Shown piece after piece: positions 17,449-25,548 of a stretch of 64,000 nucleotides of DNA. Origin of the DNA: an uncultured Lachnospiraceae bacterium. GTDB lineage: Bacteria > Bacillota > Clostridia > Lachnospirales > Lachnospiraceae. A program made the position numbers and the translations under genes. The stretch spans positions 62,124-126,123 of the forward strand of contig CAJTOO010000011.1 in NCBI GenBank assembly GCA_910577735.1. The letters are read 5' to 3'. The number at the start of each line of letters is the position of its first letter. Position 1 is the stretch's first letter. The notes below the pieces were generated by a model that was not told the DNA's origin, made no database searches, and saw only the letters and a list, made by a program, of their open reading frames with translations.

Positions 17449-18681
17449 CTAAAACAACGGATCCTGTGCTGCGGCAGCCCGCCCTGCGATAGTGCCGCTG
17501 CTGAAAGCCCACTGCAGATTATAGCCCCCGCAGATACCGTCTATATCCAAAATCTCTCCTGCAAAGTAGACGCCCGGCACAATCTTGGAGGCAAGTTTCT
17601 CTGTCACTTCCCTACAATCAACACCGCCAGCGCTTACCTGAGACTGTGTAAAAGGATTTGTGCCCTTAATTTCCACCGCCAGCGCATGATACAATTTCTG
17701 CAGCTTCTTTCGCGCACTGGCAGACACATTTTCTGCAATCTCAGTTGCTTTGATTCCTGCGAGTCGCAGCATAAGCATGTTTATCTTTTTATTGACTAAT
17801 CCAGTCAGAAGCATTTCCATTGTCTGATTGCTCTGCCTCTCCCAACGTTCCTGCCAGAACTTATCACAGACACTTTCATCAAGATCCGGCAGGAAGCAGA
17901 TCTTTACTGTGGCACGCTTCTGCTCCCGCAGGGCATAGGCTGCATGGCGGCTGATCTGAAAGACCGGTATGCCGGAAATTCCATAATCCGTCAACTGCAA
18001 CTCTCCCCGCTCTTCGCAGCATTTTATTCCATCAAGATACAATGTGATCTTCGCATCACATCGAACCCCGGCAACCTGCTTATAGTAATCTTCAAGACAG
18101 CGCAGCGCCGTCAGCGCCGGCACCACAGGTATGATCTTATGGCCAAGCTGTCTGGCCAATTGAAAACCTGCACCGTCGGAACCCGTACCAGGTGCCGCTG
18201 CCCCGCCACAGGTAAGAATGACTGCATCATACGACCTGCTGTCATGACCTGCTTCCACAAGAAGGCGGCTCCCGTTGCTTCTGACTGCTGTAATCTGCTG
18301 CTCTGTATGTATATCCACGGAAAGTCTTGCAAGTTCATAACGAAACAAATCAAGTACCGTGGCCGCCTGGCCGCTGGCCGGATACAGATATCCGTTTACG
18401 GTCTTTATCCGCATCCCCAGCTCCTGGAAGAATCTTTTCGTCTCGGATACGCCAAAGATCCCATATATGCCGGAAATAAGCTCCCTGCCGCTTCCATGAT
18501 AAAAGGACGGATTCATGTTTTCATTAGAGAAATTACATTTCCCATTTCCTGTGGACAGGATTTTTCTGCCGATTCTGTCATTTCTTTCATAGAGTGTGAC
18601 CAGGGCTCCTGCCCTGGCTGCCTGCACGGCTGCCATCATACCAGCTGCTCCGCCGCCAACTACTGCAATCTTATTGTTCAT
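17449..18681 (-). CDS. YhiN/HI0933-family FAD-dependent oxidoreductase
   Basis: The start is placed at 18681 (MNNKIAVVGGGAAGMMAA), where AGGA lies shortly upstream; upstream codons add only an unrelated extension. The 410-residue protein has the GxGxxG FAD motif at its N-terminus, then RIGRKILSTGNGKCNFSN, typical of the HI0933-like family. It ends with AGGVDCREV and FAGEILDIDGICGGYNLQWAFSSG, also diagnostic. BaiN, a bile-acid delta-reductase candidate in Clostridium scindens, belongs to this family, but orthology cannot be judged here. It neighbours a second flavoprotein gene. Confidence 0.88.
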   Translation of the reverse strand: MNNKIAVVGGGAAGMMAAVQAARAGALVTLYERNDRIGRKILSTGNGKCNFSNENMNPSFYHGSGRELISGIYGIFGVSETKRFFQELGMRIKTVNGYLYPASGQAATVLDLFRYELARLSVDIHTEQQITAVRSNGSRLLVEAGHDSRSYDAVILTCGGAAAPGTGSDGAGFQLARQLGHKIIPVVPALTALRCLEDYYKQVAGVRCDAKITLYLDGIKCCEERGELQLTDYGISGIPVFQISRHAAYALREQKRATVKICFLPDLDESVCDKFWQERWERQSNQTMEMLLTGLVNKKINMLMLRLAGIKATEIAENVSASARKKLQKLYHALAVEIKGTNPFTQSQVSAGGVDCREVTEKLASKIVPGVYFAGEILDIDGICGGYNLQWAFSSGTIAGRAAAAQDPLF

Positions 18682-18727
18682 GCCAATCCTCATTTCTGCG
18701 CATATATCTGTTTCAACGTTGTTGAGA

Positions 18728-18747
18728 CAGCGCACAAATCTGCGCTG
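18728..18747 (-). repeat. GC-rich stem-loop between the BofC-like and YhiN-like genes
   Basis: CAGCGCA (18728-18734) pairs perfectly with TGCGCTG (18741-18747) around six bases. No U-run follows, so it is more likely an RNA-processing or stability element in the polycistronic message than a terminator. Confidence 0.5.
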
Positions 18748-18759
18748 CCGTTTATGTCA

Positions 18760-19413
18760 TCAACTGGAATAAGACTCCAGAAAACGATACAGTGCTTCTT
18801 CGTTTTCCACATATTTCCCACAGATTATCTGTGCCTGCAAGGCATCATCAAGACTCTCTAAGAGAATGTCCGTGTTCATATACAGTGTCTGTTTATCCTC
18901 CTCATAGACCACAATAAAATGATCAGCCACCATCAGATAAAAGCCTCTGTTCTCCTTCTTGGGACGGTAATATTTGCAGATGGCCACCCGGTCTTTAGAA
19001 AAAGCCGTAAGCTCTATCGACTCAAATCCAAGTTCCAACTCTGTCAACGGCGGATTGCTGTCATAAAAGGAAAGTTCCTCCAACAGTTCTTCTCTGTCAA
19101 GGCCGATATATCTGACCGGCATACTCTCCTCTTTCTCATCCACTTTTCCCTCGGAGAGATCTACTGTCTCCACCAAGTACAGTGTATCCGCGGTCACCAC
19201 AGGTTTTTCCTCCACAGCCGCTTCAATGACCTGCTCTTCTGGCCATTCCTCCTGTGCTGTCTTCGTCACCTTTGGGGTCTGTACATGTTTATCCCGGTTC
19301 TGGTATTTGTTTGGATAAAAGAACTCTTCTGCTTTCAATGCTCCATAGCCGCCCAGTCCCAACATCACGCCGGACAGAACCAGCAAAAAACTGATACGTC
19401 TTACAAGTTTCAT
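18760..19413 (-). CDS. BofC-like membrane-anchored protein
   Basis: The start at 19413 (MKLVRRISFLL) follows GGAGG with a five-base spacer, giving 217 residues. One N-terminal hydrophobic segment (about 6-27) acts as anchor or signal peptide. A charged linker follows. The C-terminal part, with FSKDRVAICKYYRP, GFYLMVADHFIVVYEED and LYMNTDI, resembles the C-terminal domain of BofC, which in Bacillus tempers intercompartmental signalling to sigma-K. That assignment rests on remembered pattern and is tentative. Next to it lies a SpoVB-like flippase gene, which fits a sporulation role. Confidence 0.6.
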   Translation of the reverse strand: MKLVRRISFLLVLSGVMLGLGGYGALKAEEFFYPNKYQNRDKHVQTPKVTKTAQEEWPEEQVIEAAVEEKPVVTADTLYLVETVDLSEGKVDEKEESMPVRYIGLDREELLEELSFYDSNPPLTELELGFESIELTAFSKDRVAICKYYRPKKENRGFYLMVADHFIVVYEEDKQTLYMNTDILLESLDDALQAQIICGKYVENEEALYRFLESYSS

Positions 19414-19425
19414 CCTAACCTCCAT

Positions 19426-19443
19426 GATTCCGTTTGCGGAATC
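19426..19443 (-). repeat. Leader hairpin abutting the ribosome site of the BofC-like gene
   Basis: On the minus strand GATTCCG-CAAA-CGGAATC forms a 7 bp stem with a four-base loop. It ends two bases before the GGAGG of the BofC-like gene. A near copy precedes the MORN-protein gene at 29515-29533. Confidence 0.55.
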
Positions 19444-19538
19444 CTCAAGCAATACGGATTTTTATCGGATTTCCTGTAATCAGTATCAGTCAATTCCTGA
19501 TTTTTATTCAGACAAAACCATTTTACTCCTTCATCATC

Positions 19539-21203
19539 TTATAAAATACCAAGGTTCTTACCCAGCAGGATAAAGAAAAATCCAAGCGGCATTCTGGACA
19601 GTTCCGCTTCCCCGATCACCCGCAGCGCCATGAGAAGGAATATATAGATAAATACCCCCGCCACCAGAGCGACTAAAACGGTGATCAGATCGCCTGCGGC
19701 TTCCGTAAGTACCAGTTGCAGAAGAAAGACCACCACACCGGATACTCCTGCAGCAATCGCAGGGAAAGTGACACCCGTAAGCCAGTCCTGCCTGTATCGG
19801 ATGTGTCTGCTGACAAAAACAAAGGAAAGGGATGCATAGACCCCAAACATAAGAAGCAGCGCACCAATCAGCCCGGTCATGCCCAGCAGAAGCTTATGTA
19901 CCAATAGATATCCTGCCGCCAAATGGACAAGAAAGGAGATCATCACCGTAAAAAACAGTTCCCGCACCATATTCAGCTTATACAGAAGCTGGCCAAACAG
20001 GAAAGAGAAGCCAAATAACACAATGACAATCGCTCCCTCTTGCATTGTAAAGACCAATAATTTACTGACCTCTTTGGCTGCAATGCTTGCTGATTTTTTA
20101 CCATAGGACAAGCGAATCAAGGACTGTGCAAGCACCGCCAGATAAACGGTAATCGGAAACGCCATGATACTGAGTTTGCGCACTGCCTTGCCAATCCTCT
20201 CCCGCATGGGACGATATTCTTCCCTGTCATAAGAACTGCCGGCTTTTCCGATCATCGGAAGAACCACTATACAACAGATTGCAGCACCCAAACCAATCAT
20301 GACTGCGAATCTGCTGTAGTAACCGCCCCATTGTCTGGTACGCACTTCCCCCTGTCCTGACACATTCATATAATAATTAAAAAAACGCTGGTCAAAAAGC
20401 ATAAAAAGATTGGAGAATACGGCAACCAAAGATAACGGCACCAGACTGGACAGAATCATCTTCTGAATCGAATATTGTGTCTCCAGTCTCTTGCCATTGT
20501 CCTGTCCCAGCCGTCCCCGCAGGGTAACGGAATAGACCGCATAAATGACCAGCAGATAAACTGTCGTAATAACCTGCGAGAGCGCCACCCCCAGCATGGC
20601 CCCCAGCGCCCCATAGGCATAAGCATAGGAATCCGACTGCAATAAGGCGGCCACATTCTCACCATATTCCTGAAAAGCCTTACTGCACAAAAGGACACAG
20701 ATTACCATGGATATCTTCTCAATGTACTGGGAATGGGCAACTAAAACACCCAGTCCATATCCGTTAAAGTATCCCCGGAACGTGCCGATCAATGACGCAA
20801 ATATAACTGCCGGTGCCGCTGCCAAAAGCGCCATACGGCTTAAATGTTCAAGCACCAGCACATCAGCAATTACGGAAGACAATAATAGGAGTATTCCCGA
20901 AGCAGCTGCGCTGATAAAGAGATTCAGAAAGAAGGCCGCATGGAACACCTTGCCGGCATTGCGGTACCTTTCTCTCTTTACCCGGTAACGGATGAGTCCT
21001 GACATGGATTTTGACATACTGTATGAAGTGATCAGCGTGATTACAATAAAAAGCTCAAAAGCCGGAGCAAACAGCCCCATTCCGGCATCTCCTATAATAT
21101 TGGCAAGAGGAATCCGCATAAACAGCAGAATCATGTAAGAGATGATTCCGGCAGACATGACAATCTGGTTTTTTATATTTTTCATCATGAATTGTACACC
21201 CAT
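19539..21203 (-). CDS. SpoVB/MurJ-like polysaccharide flippase (MOP superfamily)
   Basis: A 554-residue polytopic protein with about 14 hydrophobic segments, matching the polysaccharide-transport branch of the MOP exporter superfamily. Typical features are the N-terminal IIGDAGMGLFAPAFELFIVITLITSYSMSKSM segment and FRGYFNGYGLGVLVAHSQYIEKI in the fourth to fifth helices. SpoVB and MurJ in this group move lipid-linked cell-wall or cortex precursors across the membrane. Its context among yqfC, yqfD and a BofC-like gene suggests spore-envelope work, but a vegetative role is possible. It starts six bases after the ybeY stop. Confidence 0.82.
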   Translation of the reverse strand: MGVQFMMKNIKNQIVMSAGIISYMILLFMRIPLANIIGDAGMGLFAPAFELFIVITLITSYSMSKSMSGLIRYRVKRERYRNAGKVFHAAFFLNLFISAAASGILLLLSSVIADVLVLEHLSRMALLAAAPAVIFASLIGTFRGYFNGYGLGVLVAHSQYIEKISMVICVLLCSKAFQEYGENVAALLQSDSYAYAYGALGAMLGVALSQVITTVYLLVIYAVYSVTLRGRLGQDNGKRLETQYSIQKMILSSLVPLSLVAVFSNLFMLFDQRFFNYYMNVSGQGEVRTRQWGGYYSRFAVMIGLGAAICCIVVLPMIGKAGSSYDREEYRPMRERIGKAVRKLSIMAFPITVYLAVLAQSLIRLSYGKKSASIAAKEVSKLLVFTMQEGAIVIVLFGFSFLFGQLLYKLNMVRELFFTVMISFLVHLAAGYLLVHKLLLGMTGLIGALLLMFGVYASLSFVFVSRHIRYRQDWLTGVTFPAIAAGVSGVVVFLLQLVLTEAAGDLITVLVALVAGVFIYIFLLMALRVIGEAELSRMPLGFFFILLGKNLGIL

Positions 21204-21209
21204 TGCAGT

Positions 21210-21710
21210 TTATCCTCTTGTAATGTTAAGCCTTTGCAGTACATCTTCCTGTTTCTTTTCCATCAATGCCGCCTCTTCCTGCGCCATATGATCATAGCCG
21301 CACAGATGAAACATACTGTGTGCGGTCAGGAAAGCAAATTCCCGAAGCAGGCTGTGTCCATATTCTTTAGCCTGTTCCCTGATCCGATCCACAGACAGAA
21401 TGATATCTCCTAACAGAAGTTCTCCGCTGTCCGGATCAAAACAATCCATTTCATGGTCCGCCGCAAAGGTAAAATCCCCGGCTTTGTCAAAAAATACATT
21501 CGGGAAAGAAAGTACGTCTGTTTCCTTATCTATATTTCTGTAATTTTTATTATATTCCCGGATGCCCTCGTTATCTGTTATGAGGAGATTTACCGAAGTC
21601 TCATAGGGGCAGTTTTCCATTTCCATAACCTGCTTCATAATCCGGTCTAAAAGTGCTTTACAATCAAACGGAAAAGTAACGTCTGTCTCGTTCTCAACGT
21701 AAGAAGTCAT
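21210..21710 (-). CDS. ybeY: Endoribonuclease YbeY (rRNA maturation factor)
   Basis: A 166-residue metalloprotein whose zinc-binding motif HSMFHLCGYDH lies near the C-terminus (about 131-141). VLSFPN, near residue 71, is another family hallmark. YbeY takes part in 16S rRNA 3'-end maturation and ribosome quality control. AGGAGAAAC precedes the start, inside the end of the upstream HD-type gene, which it overlaps by 17 bp. The order phoH - HD membrane protein - ybeY is the conserved Firmicute arrangement. Confidence 0.95.
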   Translation of the reverse strand: MTSYVENETDVTFPFDCKALLDRIMKQVMEMENCPYETSVNLLITDNEGIREYNKNYRNIDKETDVLSFPNVFFDKAGDFTFAADHEMDCFDPDSGELLLGDIILSVDRIREQAKEYGHSLLREFAFLTAHSMFHLCGYDHMAQEEAALMEKKQEDVLQRLNITRG

Positions 21711-22899
21711 AATAAAGTTTCTCCTGGATAAAAATCCGTTTCATCTCGTGGAGCTGTGCCAGGGAAATCTCGTTGCCCCACAGTTCATCTGTCTCAAATT
21801 TCTTCTGGAACACTGTATCTATCAACTGTGCATAATCGAGCTCTGCCTTGGGATCTTTTTCAAACAGATACAGGATTGAGGATACAATACAGTCTGCAAA
21901 CAGCACCACAATGGTCTCCTTGGACACCACTTTTGCATCCACATCCACATATTCTTTGAGAATGCTCTTCGTCTTCGGCGGGAAATGATACTCATCACAA
22001 ATAGCAGACACATTTTCCCAGGTATTCTCTCCCCGCAGAGTACCGATCCGGTGATAATATCCGCAGGCTTTCACCGCCGCATCATCAATCTCCAGGCTCT
22101 TGGCAATCTTATCACCCAGATATGCCGTGTGAATGGCATGGTAATACTCTTCTTTAGATTTTTCTTTCAACTGTACAAGGAGGGGACACTCCGGGTCATT
22201 GATTTCCATATATCGTTCCCTATACCGGTGAATCACCGTGGAACTGAACATTTTAAGACTGACTAACAATAAAATGCAGGAGACCATCAGGTTCACTGCC
22301 GGAATGGTAAACTGTCCGATGGAAAGCTTTGCATTCACGAATAAAATCACATTGCCCATAAGGCATAATGCCAATACCAGTATGGAGATCAACAGGGGGA
22401 GTCCCACCCTGAAATCATCATCCAATGTGCTGAATACTAAGATACCGGCAAGACCGCTGATAAAATACAGCCAGAATATAGCGTAATCACACCCTGCAAA
22501 ATTCACAGAAAGCAAGAGACACAGACTGCCCGCCGCAAGCCCTGTCATACCATTGCTGAACACGCCGAGCAGTATGAAGATAACCAAAAAGGGCCAGCCT
22601 GCTACCGGGAGATAGGGAAGGAATACAGCCGCACCCAGACTGATGATATACATGAATGCAAATCTGCCATAACGTCCCTCATTATGATATACAAAAAACC
22701 CGTTGATCTCACTTAAGACAAATGAAAAAATCACTACGCCCGTTCCCGCAAGAATCATCACCGTATTCCGCAAAAGCATGTCTGTCTTGGTCTGATAGAA
22801 CAGACAGCCAAAATATGTGATGCCGCCGGCGGCTATAAACATCAGCGTAAAAATCAATATTCTTTTCCATACATTCTTCTTACTTTTTTCCACGTTCAT
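21694..22899 (-). CDS. Degenerate PgpH-like 7TM-HD membrane protein
   Basis: The start is taken at 22899 (MNVEKSKKNVWKRI), giving 401 residues; longer readings run far into phoH. About seven transmembrane helices lie between 12 and 220, followed by a cytoplasmic HD-like domain. Position between phoH and ybeY is that of pgpH, the c-di-AMP phosphodiesterase. Compared with PgpH, the large extracellular domain is missing and the HD core is eroded: the HD pair is H283-R284 (YYHRIG in place of YYHDIGK), and the later histidines of the metal site are not present. The trailing helix SKETIVVLFADCI is kept. Hydrolytic activity is therefore doubtful; a sensing or scaffolding role is possible. Confidence 0.75.
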   Translation of the reverse strand: MNVEKSKKNVWKRILIFTLMFIAAGGITYFGCLFYQTKTDMLLRNTVMILAGTGVVIFSFVLSEINGFFVYHNEGRYGRFAFMYIISLGAAVFLPYLPVAGWPFLVIFILLGVFSNGMTGLAAGSLCLLLSVNFAGCDYAIFWLYFISGLAGILVFSTLDDDFRVGLPLLISILVLALCLMGNVILFVNAKLSIGQFTIPAVNLMVSCILLLVSLKMFSSTVIHRYRERYMEINDPECPLLVQLKEKSKEEYYHAIHTAYLGDKIAKSLEIDDAAVKACGYYHRIGTLRGENTWENVSAICDEYHFPPKTKSILKEYVDVDAKVVSKETIVVLFADCIVSSILYLFEKDPKAELDYAQLIDTVFQKKFETDELWGNEISLAQLHEMKRIFIQEKLYYDFLR

Positions 22900-23890
22900 A
22901 GTTCCTGTTTCTCTTCTTTTCACTGTATCTTGCTTCTCTTGCCTCATAATCGTCATAAGCCTTCACAATCTTTTGTACCAGCGGATGTCTTACCACATCT
23001 TTGCTGGAAAGCTTACAAAAGGCAATGTCATCTATTTTCGATAATACTCTGGCCGCCACATCCAAACCGGATTTGGCATCCGGTGCAAGGTCCTTTTGGG
23101 AAGCATCTCCTGTGACCACCACTTTGGAACCAAAACCGATACGGGTCAGAAACATCTTCATCTGCGCCGGTGTGGTGTTTTGTGCCTCATCCAGAATGAT
23201 GTAGGCATTATCCAGTGTTCTGCCTCGCATGTAGGCAAGCGGCGCAACTTCAATCAACCCCTTCTCCGTATTTCTTGCAAAGCTTTCGGCTCCCATAATC
23301 TGATAGAGGGCATCATAAAGCGGCCTTAAGTAGGGATCCACTTTACTCTGTAAATCTCCCGGCAGAAAACCCAGTTTCTCTCCGGCCTCAATAGCGGGTC
23401 TTGTGAGAATAATACGGCTGACTTCGTTATTTTTAAAGGCAGTCACCGCCATGGCCATGGCCAGATATGTTTTACCGGTACCTGCGGGGCCGATTCCAAA
23501 TACAATCATGTGATCCCTGATGGCATCCACATATTGTTTCTGCCCAAGTGTCTTGGGCTTGATGGGCTTACCGCTCACCGTGTGGCAGATACAGTCGCTG
23601 TCCATCTTCAATAACATATCTTCATGATGTTCCCTGCCAAGTTCTATGGCATACTCTACATTCTGCTCCTCCAAGATATTTCCTCTTTCTGATAAGGCAA
23701 GAAGTTCCTGCACAATGCGGGCCGCCTGATCCACAGCTTCTTTCTCACCGCCTATCCGCACCGCGCCATCCCTGTTTATAATCACCACATGCAGATCATC
23801 CTCTATTTTTCTGATATGTGAGTCAAACTTTCCAAACAGATTCTGCATGTGCGCCACAGGCACATCTATACTGACGGTATATTCTCCCAT
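22880..23890 (-). CDS. phoH: PhoH-family ATPase (YbeZ type)
   Basis: A 336-residue cytoplasmic ATPase. The N-terminal 110 residues are an RNA-binding-like region (DLHVVIINRDGAVRIGGEKEAVDQAARIVQELL). The nucleotide site has Walker A GPAGTGKTYLAMAMAV at about 136 and Walker B AYIILDEAQNTTPAQMKMFLTRIG, followed by VVTGDASQKDL. The last 20 residues are strongly basic. PhoH/YbeZ works with YbeY in RNA metabolism, and the two genes are close here. It overlaps the downstream HD-type gene by 20 bp and follows yqfD by 30 bp. Confidence 0.93.
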   Translation of the reverse strand: MGEYTVSIDVPVAHMQNLFGKFDSHIRKIEDDLHVVIINRDGAVRIGGEKEAVDQAARIVQELLALSERGNILEEQNVEYAIELGREHHEDMLLKMDSDCICHTVSGKPIKPKTLGQKQYVDAIRDHMIVFGIGPAGTGKTYLAMAMAVTAFKNNEVSRIILTRPAIEAGEKLGFLPGDLQSKVDPYLRPLYDALYQIMGAESFARNTEKGLIEVAPLAYMRGRTLDNAYIILDEAQNTTPAQMKMFLTRIGFGSKVVVTGDASQKDLAPDAKSGLDVAARVLSKIDDIAFCKLSSKDVVRHPLVQKIVKAYDDYEAREARYSEKKRNRNYERGKK

Positions 23891-23920
23891 ATTTTTAATA
23901 TCGCCTTTCCGGTTTATAAC

Positions 23921-25165
23921 TTATTCTGCCGCTTCTTCCTGTACATGTTCTTCCACCACCGGCTCTGTACTGGTAGGAACCAGTTCCACTGCAGACTCTT
24001 CCAGCTGCATATGGGCATTCAATACCCATTTTGCATCATTCTTTCTTATTGTAACATTTTTTTCCGCAATTTGTACCCCTTTTTCGTCTAAAGTTGAGAT
24101 AATTTTATCCCACTCTTCCTGCATCAATGTTTTCATCTCTTCTTCCGTATATTTCCGTTCTATTATTTCATATTCCCTCACGGTCTTATGTCCATAAGAA
24201 AACGGAAGATACAGATGGTCTAAAAGTTTCACCTGCTTTTTTTCCTCGCTGCTGTCATAAGATGCATAGGGAATCTTTCTCAATCTAAGGCCCCACTCTT
24301 TATCTCCGGCGCCAAGTACAAGGATATTTTCCTGCTCTCCGGTATAGCGCTTTTCCTCATAAACCAAATTTTTTTCTACAGAAATATCTTCCCCATATCG
24401 CAGGATAATATCTGCATCTGCCTGCACAAACTGGTATTTGCGCACTGTGGTATCCTCATTGTAAACCGGCACTGCACCACTGACAAGCACATCTCCCTTT
24501 TCTACCGTGTCCCCCAGCGTCACCTTTGGCACACCGCTTCTTGTTATCATATAAGAGACGGTGCCGGATCTGGCAGCCACCAGATCCATGCCTTCTTCCG
24601 TCTGCGATTGACTAGATTGGTCATATTCTGGCATTTCATTTTCTTTGATATGGATTAACAGTGTGGTTCCCTTGAGCTGTACAGAAGTCCAGGTAATCAG
24701 GTCATAATCCTCCCGAAGCGCCCGCTCAAGATTCTCTATCTTAAGCTTGCTCTTTTTCATGGCAGTATGCACGCCCTGTTCTTCCAGGTAATCCATCAGC
24801 ACGTCTTCTGTCAACGCAAAGTTGCCCTCTATCCTGATATTCCAGATATAGCCCGAAGTGATCATCCAAAACAGCAGGCAGCCGATCAGCCCGATAACAA
24901 AAATCTTACGGCGGCACATTCCGGACACAAAAAAAGGCAGTCCATATCTTTGTAAGACGGCTGCCCTGGTACCTGTCTTTCTAAGCAGCGGCTTTAATGC
25001 AAAAAAGCCCTGCACACTGATGTTCATAATGGTATGATCTCCCTGGTCTTTGATTCCCCAGACCAGAATATCATGGTTGCCACAAAGATTCAAAAGCCGT
25101 TCTGTGGAATATCCCCACACTTTAATCGTCACATAGCCTCTGATATACTGTATCCAATGAAGCAT
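23921..25165 (-). CDS. yqfD: Sporulation protein YqfD
   Basis: A 414-residue membrane protein with the YqfD layout: an N-terminal cytoplasmic domain (GYVTIKVWGYSTERLLNLC, SVQGFFALKPLLRKT), one transmembrane segment at about 88-108, then a large outside domain. The latter opens with IWNIRIEGNFALTEDVLMDYLEEQGV, and LKGTTLLIHIKENE follows. YqfD is made in the mother cell under sigma-E and is needed for efficient sporulation; its molecular role is not settled. GGGAGGGTGTC precedes the start, 13 bp after yqfC. The C-terminus ends in a Glu-rich tail. Confidence 0.93.
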   Translation of the reverse strand: MLHWIQYIRGYVTIKVWGYSTERLLNLCGNHDILVWGIKDQGDHTIMNISVQGFFALKPLLRKTGTRAAVLQRYGLPFFVSGMCRRKIFVIGLIGCLLFWMITSGYIWNIRIEGNFALTEDVLMDYLEEQGVHTAMKKSKLKIENLERALREDYDLITWTSVQLKGTTLLIHIKENEMPEYDQSSQSQTEEGMDLVAARSGTVSYMITRSGVPKVTLGDTVEKGDVLVSGAVPVYNEDTTVRKYQFVQADADIILRYGEDISVEKNLVYEEKRYTGEQENILVLGAGDKEWGLRLRKIPYASYDSSEEKKQVKLLDHLYLPFSYGHKTVREYEIIERKYTEEEMKTLMQEEWDKIISTLDEKGVQIAEKNVTIRKNDAKWVLNAHMQLEESAVELVPTSTEPVVEEHVQEEAAE

Positions 25166-25178
25166 GACACCCTCCCTG

Positions 25179-25478
25179 TCATAAATATCTCACAGCATCA
25201 ATGTTACCGCTTATTTTCATATCTTCATTGGTATAATAATCTATGGAAAGATTTCTCCCCTCAAAGCTTATCTTACAGTTTTTGCCCTGCAGGACAATAG
25301 ATTCTTTGGTATACTCCAGAATTCCTTTATAATTTTCTATAAATGCCTCTCTGTTTCCCGTTATCGTGACAATAGCAGCCCCGAGCATGGTATCCTTGGG
25401 GAGTTTTAAGGATTCCACAATCAGCTCTTTGGAATCAGACAGTGTTTTAAAAGGTGGCCGTTTATGATTTCTTTTCAT
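25179..25478 (-). CDS. yqfC: YabP/YqfC-family sporulation protein
   Basis: A 99-residue protein of the YabP/YqfC family, recognised by LKLPKDTMLGAAIVTITGNREAFIENYKGILEYT and the ending IKGRNLSIDYYTNEDMKISG-type block. In Bacillus yqfC is a sigma-E gene immediately before yqfD, as here. The only usable ATG, at 25478, has no Shine-Dalgarno sequence, and an in-frame TAG lies just three codons upstream, so the start cannot move up. A candidate sigma-E promoter ends five bases before the ATG. Confidence 0.88.
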   Translation of the reverse strand: MKRNHKRPPFKTLSDSKELIVESLKLPKDTMLGAAIVTITGNREAFIENYKGILEYTKESIVLQGKNCKISFEGRNLSIDYYTNEDMKISGNIDAVRYL

Positions 25479-25483
25479 GGTAC

Positions 25484-25513
25484 ACTATATGTGAGAATCC
25501 TGGATTTCATGAC
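25484..25513 (-). promoter_or_regulatory. Candidate sigma-E promoter giving a leaderless yqfC message
   Basis: On the minus strand GTCATGAA (25506-25513), a 14 bp spacer and CATATAGT (25484-25491) resemble the sigma-E consensus GTCATATT / CATACAnT at 6 of 8 positions each. Transcription would start at or next to the yqfC ATG. Confidence 0.45.
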
Positions 25514-25548
25514 TTATGGTATAAGATAAATGCGCCCTTGTGCCGAAA

